DNA of 64,000 nucleotides from Cytobacillus sp. S13-E01 (GTDB lineage Bacteria; Bacillota; Bacilli; Bacillales; Bacillaceae_L): NCBI RefSeq assembly GCF_029193815.1, contig NZ_JARFVC010000007.1, positions 87,650 through 151,649 on the forward strand, in the 5' to 3' direction. The translations under genes and the position numbers were made by a program. The notes under the pieces were generated by a model. The model saw only the letters and a list, made by a program, of their open reading frames with translations. It searched no databases and was not told the DNA's origin. This document shows positions 45,658 to 54,210 of this stretch, in pieces. The number at the start of each line of letters is the position of its first letter. Within the stretch, counting starts at the first letter, position 1.

Positions 45658-45674
45658 ATGCAATTATCGTGCCA
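45658..45674 (-). promoter_or_regulatory. Sigma-54 (-24/-12) promoter of the ketone-body operon
   Basis: On the minus strand TGGCAC (45674-45669), five bases, TTGCAT (45663-45658): a near-perfect match to TGGCAC-N5-TTGCW with the GG and GC at the required 10-bp spacing. It lies 37 bp from the first start codon of the operon, and a GAFTGA-type activator gene is adjacent upstream. Confidence 0.9.
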
Positions 45675-45740
45675 ATTTTTGAAAATCCTTTAATATTCAC
45701 AATGGTGTCACTTTTTTGAACCCTTTAACTTATCTAATTG

Positions 45741-45843
45741 TCCAGAATTTCGGAATGAAAGTTTAATAGTTTATTTGAAACCGCTTACAATACTATTCAA
45801 AGTAAAGATTCCAGAAACTCGGAACGCATTCCGTTTTTCTGGA
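45741..45843. promoter_or_regulatory. Three 16-bp enhancer-like elements upstream of the sigma-54 promoter
   Basis: A TCCAGAA-NN-YCGGAAY motif occurs at 45741-45756 (plus), 45810-45825 (plus) and 45828-45843 (minus, inverted to the second). They lie 67-170 bp upstream of the -24 element, the normal range for enhancer-binding sites. Likely targets of the adjacent activator. Confidence 0.75.
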
Positions 45844-45846
45844 ATC
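45808..45846 (-). other. Hairpin between activator gene and operon
   Basis: GATTCCAGAAA / TTTCTGGAATC with an inner CGGAA / TTCCG forms a long stem just after the activator stop at 45861. It may end the activator transcript, but the T-run is weak. The stem is made by the two inverted enhancer elements, so a dual function is possible. Confidence 0.55.
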
Positions 45847-45860
45847 TACATAAAATTATA

Positions 45861-47231
45861 TTATTCTAGTTCATATTTCTTTATTTTTTCATATATACTA
45901 GATTTACTAATTCCTAATGCTTTCGCAGCTTGAAGTTTATCTTGACCATATTGTTCTATCGTCTTTTCAATAATCCGTTTTTCTGTTTCCTCCAATATTT
46001 CCTTTAGCGAACGTTGTCCAATCAGTAGTTTTGGATCACCCATAAAATATTCTGGTAGTGATGAGATCATTATTCTCTCACCATCAGTCAAATGAATGGC
46101 TGCTTCAATCACATTCTCTAACTCCCGTAAATTCCCAGGCCAAGTATGCTGATAAAATAATCTTCTTACTTCATTATCAATTATTGAAATCCGTTTTCCT
46201 GAACGCTTTGTTATCTTTTTTAAGAAAAAGTCTGTTAAATGATCTATATCTTCTAGTCTTTCTCGGAGCGGTGGTATCTTGAATGGTATAACGTTAATTC
46301 TGTAAAATAAATCCTCACGGAATCGCTTCTCTTCAATCATTTTTTCAAGTGGTCTATTTGTTGCAGCAATTACCCTTACGTTTACCGGAATTGGTTGAAG
46401 CGCTCCAACAGGTTCTACTTCTTTTTCTTGCAAGACACGTAATAGCTTAACCTGCATATTTAATGGCATGTCACCGATTTCATCGAGAAATATTGTTCCC
46501 CCATGCGCCAATAAAAATTTACCCTTCTTTCCACCTTTCTTAGCACCAGTAAAGGCTCCTTCCTCATAACCAAATAATTCAGACTCGAGCAAGTGTTCAG
46601 GTATTGCACCACAGTTGATTTTTATAAAGGGTTGGTGACTTCTTCCACTTAACTGATGGATACTATGTGCAAATAGTTCTTTACCAGTGCCACTTTCGCC
46701 TCGTATTAAGACAGAAATATCACCAGAAGCAACATTTTTCACTTTCTCCTTTAGTTCCACCACTTGTTTAGATACAGCTTTGATATCATGTAATGAGTAC
46801 TTTGCACCATTGTTTTCCTGCCAATCCTCTATGTACGTTTGGAGCTGTGGCATTAAACTTTTAATATGACTGCTCATTTTATTCCACTCTTTTGTATCCC
46901 TAAAAATTACCGTTCCAAGTGCACCGATTACTTTACCGTTTGAAAAAATTGGGATACGATTTGCTATCATGTAATTTCCTTTTATATATTGGAGATCTGC
47001 GATTTCTTCTTTTCCAGACTGCGCAACCAAGTGCATGCGTGAATTTTCAATAACCTTTGTCACATGTGTCCCTACTGCAACATTTCTATCTATTCCAATA
47101 AACTCGCAGTAATTTTTATTTATATAAACAATGTTTCCTTCTTGATTCACTACAACAATCCATTCGTAAGCGCTATCAATAATCGTTTCTAAAATATCAT
47201 TTTTATAACGGATATCGATTCCATCAAACAT
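45861..47231 (-). CDS. Sigma-54-dependent activator (PAS-AAA+-Fis HTH)
   Basis: 456 residues. A PAS sensor domain at about 10-115, AAA+ domain about 150-385 with Walker A at 178-185 (GESGTGKE), GAFTGA at 225-230, Walker [12 protein letters not shown], and a C-terminal Fis-type HTH ([20 protein letters not shown]). All residues needed for sigma-54 activation are present. It lies next to a sigma-54 promoter with three repeated upstream elements, and should sense a metabolite through PAS and switch on the CoA-transferase/permease/dehydrogenase genes. AcoR/BkdR-type relatives in Bacillus behave this way. Confidence 0.93.
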   Translation of the reverse strand: MFDGIDIRYKNDILETIIDSAYEWIVVVNQEGNIVYINKNYCEFIGIDRNVAVGTHVTKVIENSRMHLVAQSGKEEIADLQYIKGNYMIANRIPIFSNGKVIGALGTVIFRDTKEWNKMSSHIKSLMPQLQTYIEDWQENNGAKYSLHDIKAVSKQVVELKEKVKNVASGDISVLIRGESGTGKELFAHSIHQLSGRSHQPFIKINCGAIPEHLLESELFGYEEGAFTGAKKGGKKGKFLLAHGGTIFLDEIGDMPLNMQVKLLRVLQEKEVEPVGALQPIPVNVRVIAATNRPLEKMIEEKRFREDLFYRINVIPFKIPPLRERLEDIDHLTDFFLKKITKRSGKRISIIDNEVRRLFYQHTWPGNLRELENVIEAAIHLTDGERIMISSLPEYFMGDPKLLIGQRSLKEILEETEKRIIEKTIEQYGQDKLQAAKALGISKSSIYEKIKKYELE

Positions 47232-47332
47232 CGTTTCACCCCCTTTTGATGCTATCCTTTTATAATAACAATACCATTTTACTAGTATTTAATGTACGGA
47301 ATAGTTAGATTTTAAGAACCTAAACTATTTAT

Positions 47333-47496
47333 AAGAAAAGCGCAGGGCGCCCGCCTATCGGCGACAAGCATAAGACAAGCCGGCTGGAAGGTTGTTCTTT
47401 ACCTTCCGGACGGATTGGCTTATGACCTCGAGTCGATGGCGCCCGGAGCTAGACACTAAAACTTGGTACAAATTTTTATACTTTCTTATCTTTTAA
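47333..47496. repeat. Dispersed palindromic repeat, copy R3
   Basis: Full copy: GAAAAGCGCAGGGCGCC, CGACAAGCATAAGAC, CCGGCTGGAAGGT / ACCTTCCGGACGG hairpin, GATTGGCTTATGACCTCGAG, GGCGCCCGGAGCTAGACAC and the TTTATACTTTCTTATCTTTT tail. Directly followed by copy R4. Confidence 0.85.
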
Positions 47497-47660
47497 GAAA
47501 AGCGCAGGGCGCCCGCCTATCGGCGACAAGCATAAGACGAGCCCTGACTGAAGGCGTTCTTTGCCTTCGGGAAGGGATTGGCTTATGACCTCAGGACCGA
47601 TGGCGCCCGGAGCTAGACACTAAAACTAGGTTCAAATTTTTATACTTTCTTATCTTTTAA
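47495..47660. repeat. Dispersed palindromic repeat, copy R4 (tandem with R3)
   Basis: Same ends as R3 but with a different inner hairpin: CCCTGACTGAAGGCG / GCCTTCGGGAAGGG, as in R5 at 61920. So two hairpin subtypes share one frame. R3 and R4 fill most of the 468-bp gap between the activator gene and the MFS gene. Confidence 0.85.
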
Positions 47661-47697
47661 AAAAAGTACTTAAAGCTAGGTAGGCTTAAGTACTTTT
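47659..47697 (-). terminator. Terminator of the MFS gene
   Basis: AAAGTACTTAA / TTAAGTACTTT stem with TTTTTT downstream on the minus strand, directly after the stop at 47700. Confidence 0.8.
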
Positions 47698-47699
47698 CT

Positions 47700-48899
47700 T
47701 TACATATGTGTTTCAACAACTATATTATTCTTTGAATTTTTTTGTTTTATTTTCCGATCATAAATCACCGTTGGGATGATTGAAAACACTAGTAATAGTA
47801 TTAAAACACCAAACAGGAGCTTTATATTATATAAATCTACTATTATCCCTCCAAGTAGCGGACCAATCATTCTTCCGCCTGTTGCCGTACTGTTTACAAT
47901 TCCTTGATAGAAGCCCTCTCTCCCTTTTGGTGCTAAGTCATTCGCAATTGTCGGTACGGCTGGCCATACAAACATTTCACCAATTGTTAGAATAACCATC
48001 GCTACAACAAAGGCGGTGAACTGTTCGGCTATTGCTACAATTACAAAAGAACCAATAAAGATTAGTAGTCCAATTATGATTTGCGTTTTTAAGGTTTTTG
48101 CAAATTTTCGCACGACAATAGAAATAAGAGGTTGACCTAACACAATTAAGGCACCATTTATTGTCCAAAGTAAACTATATTGCTTTAAACTAATTCCCAG
48201 ATCCTGAGTATGGGTGGCAATTGTAGTTTGCCACTGAACGTAAGCAACCCAGCAGAGTAAGTAAGCAATACTCAATACGAGTAGACCATTAAGCTTTGTT
48301 CTATTTTTCACTACTTTAGTATGCTTTATTATCGACGTCTGTTCAGCCTTTTCGGAATTAATATTTCTATAACCAAATATAGCAATAAGTAAAAAGATGA
48401 GATACATACTGGCATTTGCTATAAAAATATACGTAAACGAATATGAAGCCACTAAGCCACCAAGTGCAGCTCCAACGGCAACTCCGACATTTTGTGCAAC
48501 GTAAATGGCATTAAATGATCTCCTGCCACCTTCTGGCCATACAGAACCAGCCATTGCATACATTGCAGGAAACACGATTCCAGATCCAAAACCAACTATT
48601 GTTAAAAATAACACATAATATGGCCATTCATTATTAAAGACTAACCCCATTACGGCTGCCATTGTAATAAATATCCCCGTTAAAATTGATTTAAAGCCGC
48701 CGATTTTATCAAATAAAGCACCGCCAAAGAGATTACCGATAACACTTGCCCCTGAATTGACCATTAGTACTAACCCAGCAACTGAAAGCGATTTACCTAA
48801 ATGTTCATGTATATATATAGTGTTTAAGGGCCATAAAAAAGAGGATCCGGTTACATTTATAATCATACCGGCAATTAATAGCCAGAGTGCACGAGGCAT
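47700..48899 (-). CDS. MFS transporter
   Basis: 399-residue major facilitator with about 12 hydrophobic segments in two halves separated by a basic loop near 190-210 (HTKVVKNRTKLNG). The A-loop motif between helices 2 and 3 reads GNLFGGALFDKIGGFK, matching G-x3-D-x2-G. Probably a drug or metabolite exporter of the YttB-like group; substrate not predictable. RBS TTAGGAGG. Monocistronic. Confidence 0.85.
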   Translation of the reverse strand: MPRALWLLIAGMIINVTGSSFLWPLNTIYIHEHLGKSLSVAGLVLMVNSGASVIGNLFGGALFDKIGGFKSILTGIFITMAAVMGLVFNNEWPYYVLFLTIVGFGSGIVFPAMYAMAGSVWPEGGRRSFNAIYVAQNVGVAVGAALGGLVASYSFTYIFIANASMYLIFLLIAIFGYRNINSEKAEQTSIIKHTKVVKNRTKLNGLLVLSIAYLLCWVAYVQWQTTIATHTQDLGISLKQYSLLWTINGALIVLGQPLISIVVRKFAKTLKTQIIIGLLIFIGSFVIVAIAEQFTAFVVAMVILTIGEMFVWPAVPTIANDLAPKGREGFYQGIVNSTATGGRMIGPLLGGIIVDLYNIKLLFGVLILLLVFSIIPTVIYDRKIKQKNSKNNIVVETHM

Positions 48900-49037
48900 A
48901 GTAGCCCTCCTAATTTGTTACATTTCGAGTTCCAAAATAATTCTATTCCTTTCCCGACAATTAAGCAATACGTATTTAAACCCACAAAATATTCACAATA
49001 ATAACAAACCTAATATAAGCTATTAATGGTTCATATA

Positions 49038-49070
49038 TAAAAACCAACCATATTCAACTATGGTTGGTTT
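49038..49070 (-). terminator. Terminator of the ytzC unit
   Basis: AAACCAACCATA / TATGGTTGGTTT with a six-base loop and TTTTATATA downstream on the minus strand, 12 bp after the small gene. Confidence 0.78.
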
Positions 49071-49081
49071 CGTTTCAAACA

Positions 49082-49246
49082 TTATTCTGTTCTTTGTTTT
49101 GACTTAATAGGTTGACCTTTTTCTAGATATTTTTTCTTTGCAACCTTTTTCGGATCATAGTCTTGGCCTAATTCGATGTCATTGCTATTGACACCGTTTT
49201 TTGTTTTTTGTTCAGGATTATTTTGTTTTGAGCGTTTTTTCACCAT
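49082..49246 (-). CDS. Small basic hypothetical protein
   Basis: 54 residues from an ATG at 49246 with TAGGGGGAAC upstream. Lysine-rich and polar throughout (begins MVKKRSKQNNPEQKTKNG, ends KKYLEKGQPIKSKQRTE), with no membrane segment. It lies 11 bp downstream of ytzC on the same strand and before a good terminator, so probably co-transcribed. Composition recalls small spore-associated or nucleic-acid-binding proteins of Bacillus, but I do not recognise the family. Confidence 0.65.
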   Translation of the reverse strand: MVKKRSKQNNPEQKTKNGVNSNDIELGQDYDPKKVAKKKYLEKGQPIKSKQRTE

Positions 49247-49257
49247 AAAAGTTCCCC

Positions 49258-49539
49258 CTAGTTAAAATCATTCAAAATATTTTCATCAAGGGTCATATCA
49301 TTTTGCAATTGTTGTAGCTGTAATCTCATTCGATGTAATTGCTCACGTTGTTGCCCGTTACAACTTAGTGCTAAATGAGCTAAGTCATTTGTCACATCTT
49401 CTAATTGCTCCATTGCATTAGTGTACTCAGTAAGATTATAATGCTCCTGTTGTCTTGCAGTATTGACTTGTTCCTTACTAGCTCGAATCGTGTCCTCACA
49501 TCTTTGGAGGAACTCCTCAACTGATTGGCGAGTTGCCAT
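49258..49539 (-). CDS. ytzC: YtzC family protein (DUF2524)
   Basis: 93-residue, wholly helical acidic protein; probably a helical hairpin (MATRQSVEEFLQRCEDTI, then EQLEDVTNDLAHLALSC and REQLHRMRLQLQQLQNDM). Matches YtzC of B. subtilis in length and in location beside ytqA. Function unknown. Divergent from ytqA. Confidence 0.8.
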   Translation of the reverse strand: MATRQSVEEFLQRCEDTIRASKEQVNTARQQEHYNLTEYTNAMEQLEDVTNDLAHLALSCNGQQREQLHRMRLQLQQLQNDMTLDENILNDFN

Positions 49540-49744
49540 TCACTTTCCCCCTAACCTATGGTTTAGAGAAGCAAATGCTTCATCAATTTTTAGTGTGTTC
49601 AACATAACGATATACTATCAGCTTTACTTATTGCCAATTTATATTTTTTACATTTGAGTACATAAATCCATCATGATAAAATGTGAAATGGACTAAAACT
49701 AATTACCTAAGACGTTTTACTATACATAAAAGGAGCTAACTGAT

Positions 49745-50707
49745 TTGAATTCAACAATGCCATTTACCTATTCTTCGGATAATAAAAGATACCACACGTG
49801 GAATTATCATCTTCGTCAAACATTTGGGCATAAAGTTTTTAAGGTTGCGCTAGATGGCGGATTTGATTGCCCAAACCGTGATGGCACTGTTGCACATGGC
49901 GGCTGTACTTTTTGTAGTGTTGCTGGTTCGGGAGATTTCGCAGGAGACCGTACTGACGACATTTTAACGCAGTTCCACGCAGTTAAAGCTAAAATGCACC
50001 AAAAATGGAAAGACGGAAAATATATGGCCTATTTTCAGGCATATACAAATACCCATGCACCTGTTGAAGTATTGCGCAATATGTTCGAGCCCGTTTTAGA
50101 ACAGGATGGCGTCGTTGGTATATCGATTGCAACACGACCTGATTGCCTCCCAGATGATGTTGTTGAATATTTGGCTGATTTAAATAAGCGCACATACCTC
50201 TGGGTAGAGCTTGGTTTACAAACCGTCCATGAACGTACTGCTTTATTGGTTAATCGTGCTCATGATTACCAATGCTATATTGAAGGTGTAAATAAATTAC
50301 GAAAACATAACATCCGGATCTGTTCTCATATTATTAACGGATTACCATTAGAAACACCTGAAATGATGATTGAAACAGTACAAGAGCTTGCAAAGCTTGA
50401 TGTACAAGGCATTAAAATTCATTTGTTACATTTATTAAAAGGAACACCGATGGTGAAACAATATGAAAAAGGCTTACTGGAATTTTTATCGCTTGAAGAT
50501 TATGTGAAGTTAGTATGTGACCAAATCGAAATTCTACCCCCTGAAATGATTATTCACCGCATCACTGGAGATGGTCCAATTGAAATTATGATTGGTCCTA
50601 TGTGGAGTGTAAATAAATGGGAAGTTTTAAATGCGATTGATGCTGAATTAAAACGTCGAAATAGTTATCAAGGTAAATTTTATCAAAAAGAAGTCGAACA
50701 AATATGA
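49745..50707 (+). CDS. ytqA: Radical SAM tRNA-modification enzyme (YtqA/MnmL)
   Basis: 320-residue radical SAM protein (TIGR01212 type). The cluster-binding motif is read as CPNRDGTVAHGGCTFC near residues 40-58, and FQAYTNTHAPVEVLR and RPDCLPDDVVEYL follow. B. subtilis YtqA has been assigned as MnmL, converting cmnm5s2U34 to nm5s2U34 in tRNA. The TTG start has AAAGGAG nine bases upstream. Overlaps ytqB by 4 bp (ATGA), so the pair is translationally coupled. Confidence 0.88.
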   Translation: MNSTMPFTYSSDNKRYHTWNYHLRQTFGHKVFKVALDGGFDCPNRDGTVAHGGCTFCSVAGSGDFAGDRTDDILTQFHAVKAKMHQKWKDGKYMAYFQAYTNTHAPVEVLRNMFEPVLEQDGVVGISIATRPDCLPDDVVEYLADLNKRTYLWVELGLQTVHERTALLVNRAHDYQCYIEGVNKLRKHNIRICSHIINGLPLETPEMMIETVQELAKLDVQGIKIHLLHLLKGTPMVKQYEKGLLEFLSLEDYVKLVCDQIEILPPEMIIHRITGDGPIEIMIGPMWSVNKWEVLNAIDAELKRRNSYQGKFYQKEVEQI

Positions 50708-51279
50708 AGCTAGAACGAATTCTGCCATTTGCTCGTCGACTACTTGAAACAGCTACCTCTGAAGGTGATATTGCTGTTGATGCGACTGTAGGTAATGGAC
50801 ATGACACGCTACTCTTAGCAAATCTGGTTGGGAGAAACGGACTTGTGTTTGGATTTGATATTCAAGATAAGGCGATTGAAAATACTTTCGCCCGATTGAG
50901 GGAAAACCAAGTTGAGGATCGAGTTACCTTATTTAAAAAAAGCCACTGTGAATTAGTTGATACCTTACCTGTTGATGCTCATGGTAAAATTAACTCTGCT
51001 ATTTTTAACTTAGGTTACCTCCCAGGTGGAGATAAAAACATTGTCACTAAACCTGAGACTACCATTTCTGCGATTGAACAACTATTGAGTATTATGGCTA
51101 CCCACGGGGTTATTGTCCTCGTTATCTACCATGGCCATGAACAAGGAGCTGTTGAGCGTGATTACTTACTCGACTACGTTTCTAACCTCGATCAGCAGAA
51201 GGCACATGTATTGGAATATCGATTTATGAACCAAACAAATAATCCTCCGTTTATTGTGGCGATTGAGAAAAGACAATAA
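50704..51279 (+). CDS. ytqB: SAM-dependent tRNA methyltransferase (YtqB/MnmM)
   Basis: 191-residue Rossmann methyltransferase. The SAM motif reads VDATVGNGHDTLLLA, FGFDIQDKAIENT follows, and IFNLGYLPGGDK is the N-[DLP]-G-Y-LPGGDK motif of the family. B. subtilis YtqB has been assigned as MnmM, which methylates nm5s2U34 to mnm5s2U34. Coupled to the MnmL gene by a 4-bp overlap, so the two successive steps are co-expressed. Confidence 0.9.
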   Translation: MKLERILPFARRLLETATSEGDIAVDATVGNGHDTLLLANLVGRNGLVFGFDIQDKAIENTFARLRENQVEDRVTLFKKSHCELVDTLPVDAHGKINSAIFNLGYLPGGDKNIVTKPETTISAIEQLLSIMATHGVIVLVIYHGHEQGAVERDYLLDYVSNLDQQKAHVLEYRFMNQTNNPPFIVAIEKRQ

Positions 51280-51295
51280 GTGAAGTGAATTTGGA

Positions 51296-51330
51296 AATAA
51301 GCGCTACCGATTGCTCAAGTTAGCGCTATT
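51296..51330. terminator. Bidirectional terminator between ytqB and ytpB
   Basis: AATAAGCGCTA / TAGCGCTATT stem between convergent genes, with T-rich sequence on both outer sides. Confidence 0.7.
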
Positions 51331-51339
51331 CCTTTAATT

Positions 51340-52440
51340 TTACATCTCAAGTGTTTTTCTAGATCCCTTTAACAAACCTGAAACCTTTTGAAGTGATCTG
51401 TAAACTCGTCCGTTTATATAGAAAAAGTTCGCTGTGCTTCCACCCAATTTAAGGATTTCCTTTGCTACTGTTAATACCTTTTTTTGTTTTCGTACCTTTT
51501 CATCAGATAAGTATATACCTAGAAGTCCTCGGTTAATTAGTCGATGAAAATGTTCGTTCGGTAAACCTGAAATGTTTTTGTCCGCTTCCTTTATAAAATG
51601 TTGAAGCCGGTTCACTAACTGTTTTTGATCTGAGTAATAGAAGCAAAAGTTTAAGTCTCCACCCTCAAGATCTTCTTCTTGATCGATAAAATAATCTAAT
51701 AGGATATGTAAACCTTGGATGTAAGGAAAATATCCATTTCTAATTTTATTAGCCATCTCCTCATTAAAATTTTTTTGGAAAGCATATGATACTAAACAAA
51801 ATATCCCGAGTGTTGACCCTGAACAAGCAGAGAACTCAAACCACTTCATCTCGGGCAGGCTTCTTTTATAATCACTGAACCACTTTTCAAGTCTTGGGAC
51901 TCTCTCATCAACTCTAACATGCTTATGAACCTGTAGATCACAATAATACATAGCTAACTCTTTTAGATGTTGGGTTATTTTATCAAAATGCGCTACCTTT
52001 CTCAAAACATCCTGGCAGGTTTCAACTAAACTTTGTAAGTATCCGCCATCTTCCTGTTCATAACGGTTGCGGTAATAATTTTTTGGTGTACTACTTATTG
52101 TTAGAGCATCTGGCATTGATTCATGTAGTGCTTGAAAATCATGTGGATCAAGTGATGTACTTCGATCACATAAATTATCAAGGTAATCACTAATTGTTTG
52201 ATATGCAACGATAAAACGGATACACTCTGGTAACTGCTCATGTGAAAGTATCGCCAAAATCGACCCACCTTCACAATGAAATGTCTTTGTATTTATGCTA
52301 GCTAGTGCTTGTGTTCTAAGTTCAGCATCTGGTATCTGCTCTGCTTTTTCCCGCCAATACGACAAGTTCTTGTGTACTTCTGGTAACACATCACGGTAAA
52401 CCCTTGTCATTAAACTTATTGAATGACGTGGTACCTTCAT
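51340..52440 (-). CDS. ytpB: Tetraprenyl-beta-curcumene synthase (YtpB, DUF2600)
   Basis: 366-residue terpene synthase-like protein. Candidate Asp-rich motifs appear in TISDYLDNLCDRST and in LLDYFIDQEEDLEGGDLNFC. YtpB of B. subtilis makes the C35 hydrocarbon precursor of sporulenes from heptaprenyl diphosphate. In B. subtilis the gene is paired with ytpA (lysophospholipase); here ytpB stands alone between ytqB and ytoA. Divergent from ytoA. Confidence 0.88.
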   Translation of the reverse strand: MKVPRHSISLMTRVYRDVLPEVHKNLSYWREKAEQIPDAELRTQALASINTKTFHCEGGSILAILSHEQLPECIRFIVAYQTISDYLDNLCDRSTSLDPHDFQALHESMPDALTISSTPKNYYRNRYEQEDGGYLQSLVETCQDVLRKVAHFDKITQHLKELAMYYCDLQVHKHVRVDERVPRLEKWFSDYKRSLPEMKWFEFSACSGSTLGIFCLVSYAFQKNFNEEMANKIRNGYFPYIQGLHILLDYFIDQEEDLEGGDLNFCFYYSDQKQLVNRLQHFIKEADKNISGLPNEHFHRLINRGLLGIYLSDEKVRKQKKVLTVAKEILKLGGSTANFFYINGRVYRSLQKVSGLLKGSRKTLEM

Positions 52441-52704
52441 TAAAACACCTCATTTTATATATTTATGTACCGATAGACTCTGTGGTATCTACCGTATTCA
52501 TTAAAGCTTTAATGATACAGTTTCCTATGTTTTTCAAGCACCCTTAGTTTATTAAGCCACTCGACTACATCGGTTTCCACCCTATATCCTCTCTATTTCA
52601 TTTATGCTGTAATGTTACCTTTATTTATAAATTTACCGTTTTTAATAAAATTTGTTACACTTAACTTACTACATTTTTCATTTTTTTGAAAGGAAGGTAC
52701 GTCA

Positions 52705-53217
52705 ATGATCTATCCATATAAAGGAGTATTACCTGTAATTGCCTCCACTGCATTTATTGCAGATTTTGTAACAATTACGGGCGAAGTAACGATTGGAGAA
52801 AATAGCAGTGTTTGGTTTAATAGCGTAATAAGAGGTGATGTTGCTCCAACAATTATCGGAAATAGTGTCAATATACAAGATAATTCGGTACTCCATCAAA
52901 GTCCTAATAACCCTTTAATTCTTGAAGATGATGTAACTATAGGACACCAAGTAATTTTACATAGCTCAATCATTCGTAAAGGAGCACTTATCGGTATGGG
53001 CTCGATTGTTTTAGATGGTGCTGAGATTGGTGAGGGAGCCTTTATTGGTGCAGGTAGTCTTGTGCCTCAAGGTAAAAAAATCCCACCTAATTCGTTAGCC
53101 TTTGGTAGACCTGCAAAAGTTATCCGTGAACTTAACGAAGAAGATAAAGCTGATATGGCACGCATTCGAAGAGAATACGTTGAAAAAGGTCAATATTATA
53201 AAGGACTACAAAAATAA
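52705..53217 (+). CDS. ytoA: Gamma-class carbonic anhydrase-like protein (YtoA)
   Basis: 170-residue left-handed beta-helix protein with hexapeptide repeats (IGENSSVWFNSVIRGD, IGNSVNIQDNSVLHQSP, IGHQVILHSSIIRKGALIGMGS). Metal-type histidines are present in VLHQSP, IGHQV and ILHSS. Belongs to the gamma carbonic anhydrase/YrdA group; catalytic activity is not certain from sequence. RBS AAAGGAAGG. Confidence 0.88.
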   Translation: MIYPYKGVLPVIASTAFIADFVTITGEVTIGENSSVWFNSVIRGDVAPTIIGNSVNIQDNSVLHQSPNNPLILEDDVTIGHQVILHSSIIRKGALIGMGSIVLDGAEIGEGAFIGAGSLVPQGKKIPPNSLAFGRPAKVIRELNEEDKADMARIRREYVEKGQYYKGLQK

Positions 53218-53254
53218 GTATGTACCTCAGTACTTACTAATTGGGTCTACTAAG

Positions 53255-53292
53255 AAGTGCTTCCGTATTAATTGGAAGCACTTTTCTGATTT
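53255..53292 (+). terminator. Terminator of ytoA
   Basis: AGTGCTTCC / GGAAGCACT with TTTTCTGATTTT downstream on the plus strand, about 40 bp after the stop. Confidence 0.78.
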
Positions 53293-53401
53293 TGATTTGC
53301 TTATGAATGGTATCCTAATAAAGTGAACCTACAATCAGTGGTGCTTTCACCGCCCCTTATGCGTCGGATAAAAAGCTTTCATGACAAGGAGCTAAAGAAA
53401 A

Positions 53402-54184
53402 ATGATACCTTTGACAGTATGTCTATTTACATTAACGATAACACTCCATTTTTATAAATTTAACAAGAAAAATCTGATTATATTTTTTTGTATTATTTTC
53501 CTTATCCTTTCGCCTTTAAACAATGTCACTGCTGTAGACTCCTCTTTAGTGTTTAAGGTGAATAGTTTGCGTAACACAAAAAGTAAAGTCCTATTAAATG
53601 CACCACTTATTTTACAATATCCTGAACTACCCAGAGGCTGTGAAGTAACTAGCTTAGCAATGCTTTTACAGCATGCGGGGGTTATGGTTGATAAACTTAC
53701 ACTTGCAAGGGCTGTTAAAAAAGATCCTACCCCCTATCGAAGGAAAAATGGTATTATCCATTTTGGTAATCCTTATACCGGGTTTGTTGGTGATATGTAT
53801 TCAAAAAGAAAAAAGGGACTGGGCGTGTATCATGGTCCAATTGCAGATTTAGCTGAACAATTTTTGCCCGCTAGAATTATTGATTTAACTGGTGAGGATT
53901 TCACACAAGTATATAATCATCTTTCAAACGGTTCTCCCGTTTGGGTCATCATAAATGCAAAGTACAAAAGGCTTCCTAAGTCTGATTTTGAAACTTGGAA
54001 AACTCCAACTGGGGTCATTAAAATAACTTACCAAGAACATTCAGTTTTAGTCACTGGCTATGACGAGCATTATATTTACTTTAACGATCCTCTATCCATG
54101 GTTAAAAATAAAAAAGCACCGAAAGATGAATTTATAGCATCTTGGGTGCAAATGGGTAAACAAGCGATTACTTATCTGCCATAA
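53402..54184 (+). CDS. Exported C39-like cysteine peptidase
   Basis: 260 residues. Two hydrophobic stretches at about 3-15 and 24-42 form a signal or anchor. A papain-like C39 domain follows, with ELPRGCEVTSLAMLLQ giving the nucleophilic Cys and QEHSVLVTGYDEHYIYFNDPL (read in parts) giving the His/Asp. Resembles YvpB-type proteins of Bacillus. Substrate unknown; the domain would face the cell wall side. AAGGAGC precedes the ATG. Monocistronic. Confidence 0.78.
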   Translation: MIPLTVCLFTLTITLHFYKFNKKNLIIFFCIIFLILSPLNNVTAVDSSLVFKVNSLRNTKSKVLLNAPLILQYPELPRGCEVTSLAMLLQHAGVMVDKLTLARAVKKDPTPYRRKNGIIHFGNPYTGFVGDMYSKRKKGLGVYHGPIADLAEQFLPARIIDLTGEDFTQVYNHLSNGSPVWVIINAKYKRLPKSDFETWKTPTGVIKITYQEHSVLVTGYDEHYIYFNDPLSMVKNKKAPKDEFIASWVQMGKQAITYLP

Positions 54185-54197
54185 TAAGTATCGCTTG
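54161..54197 (+). terminator. Hairpin overlapping the C39 peptidase stop codon
   Basis: CAAGCGATTACTTAT pairs with ATAAGTATCGCTTG (one bulge), spanning the stop codon and followed by TTCAAAGACTTTT. It probably terminates this gene; asnB ends only 26 bp away on the other strand. Confidence 0.6.
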
Positions 54198-54210
54198 TTC
54201 AAAGACTTTT

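Noticed and set aside
49989..50195. Minus-strand ORF inside ytqA
   Set aside because: Fully inside a conserved radical SAM gene on the other strand.
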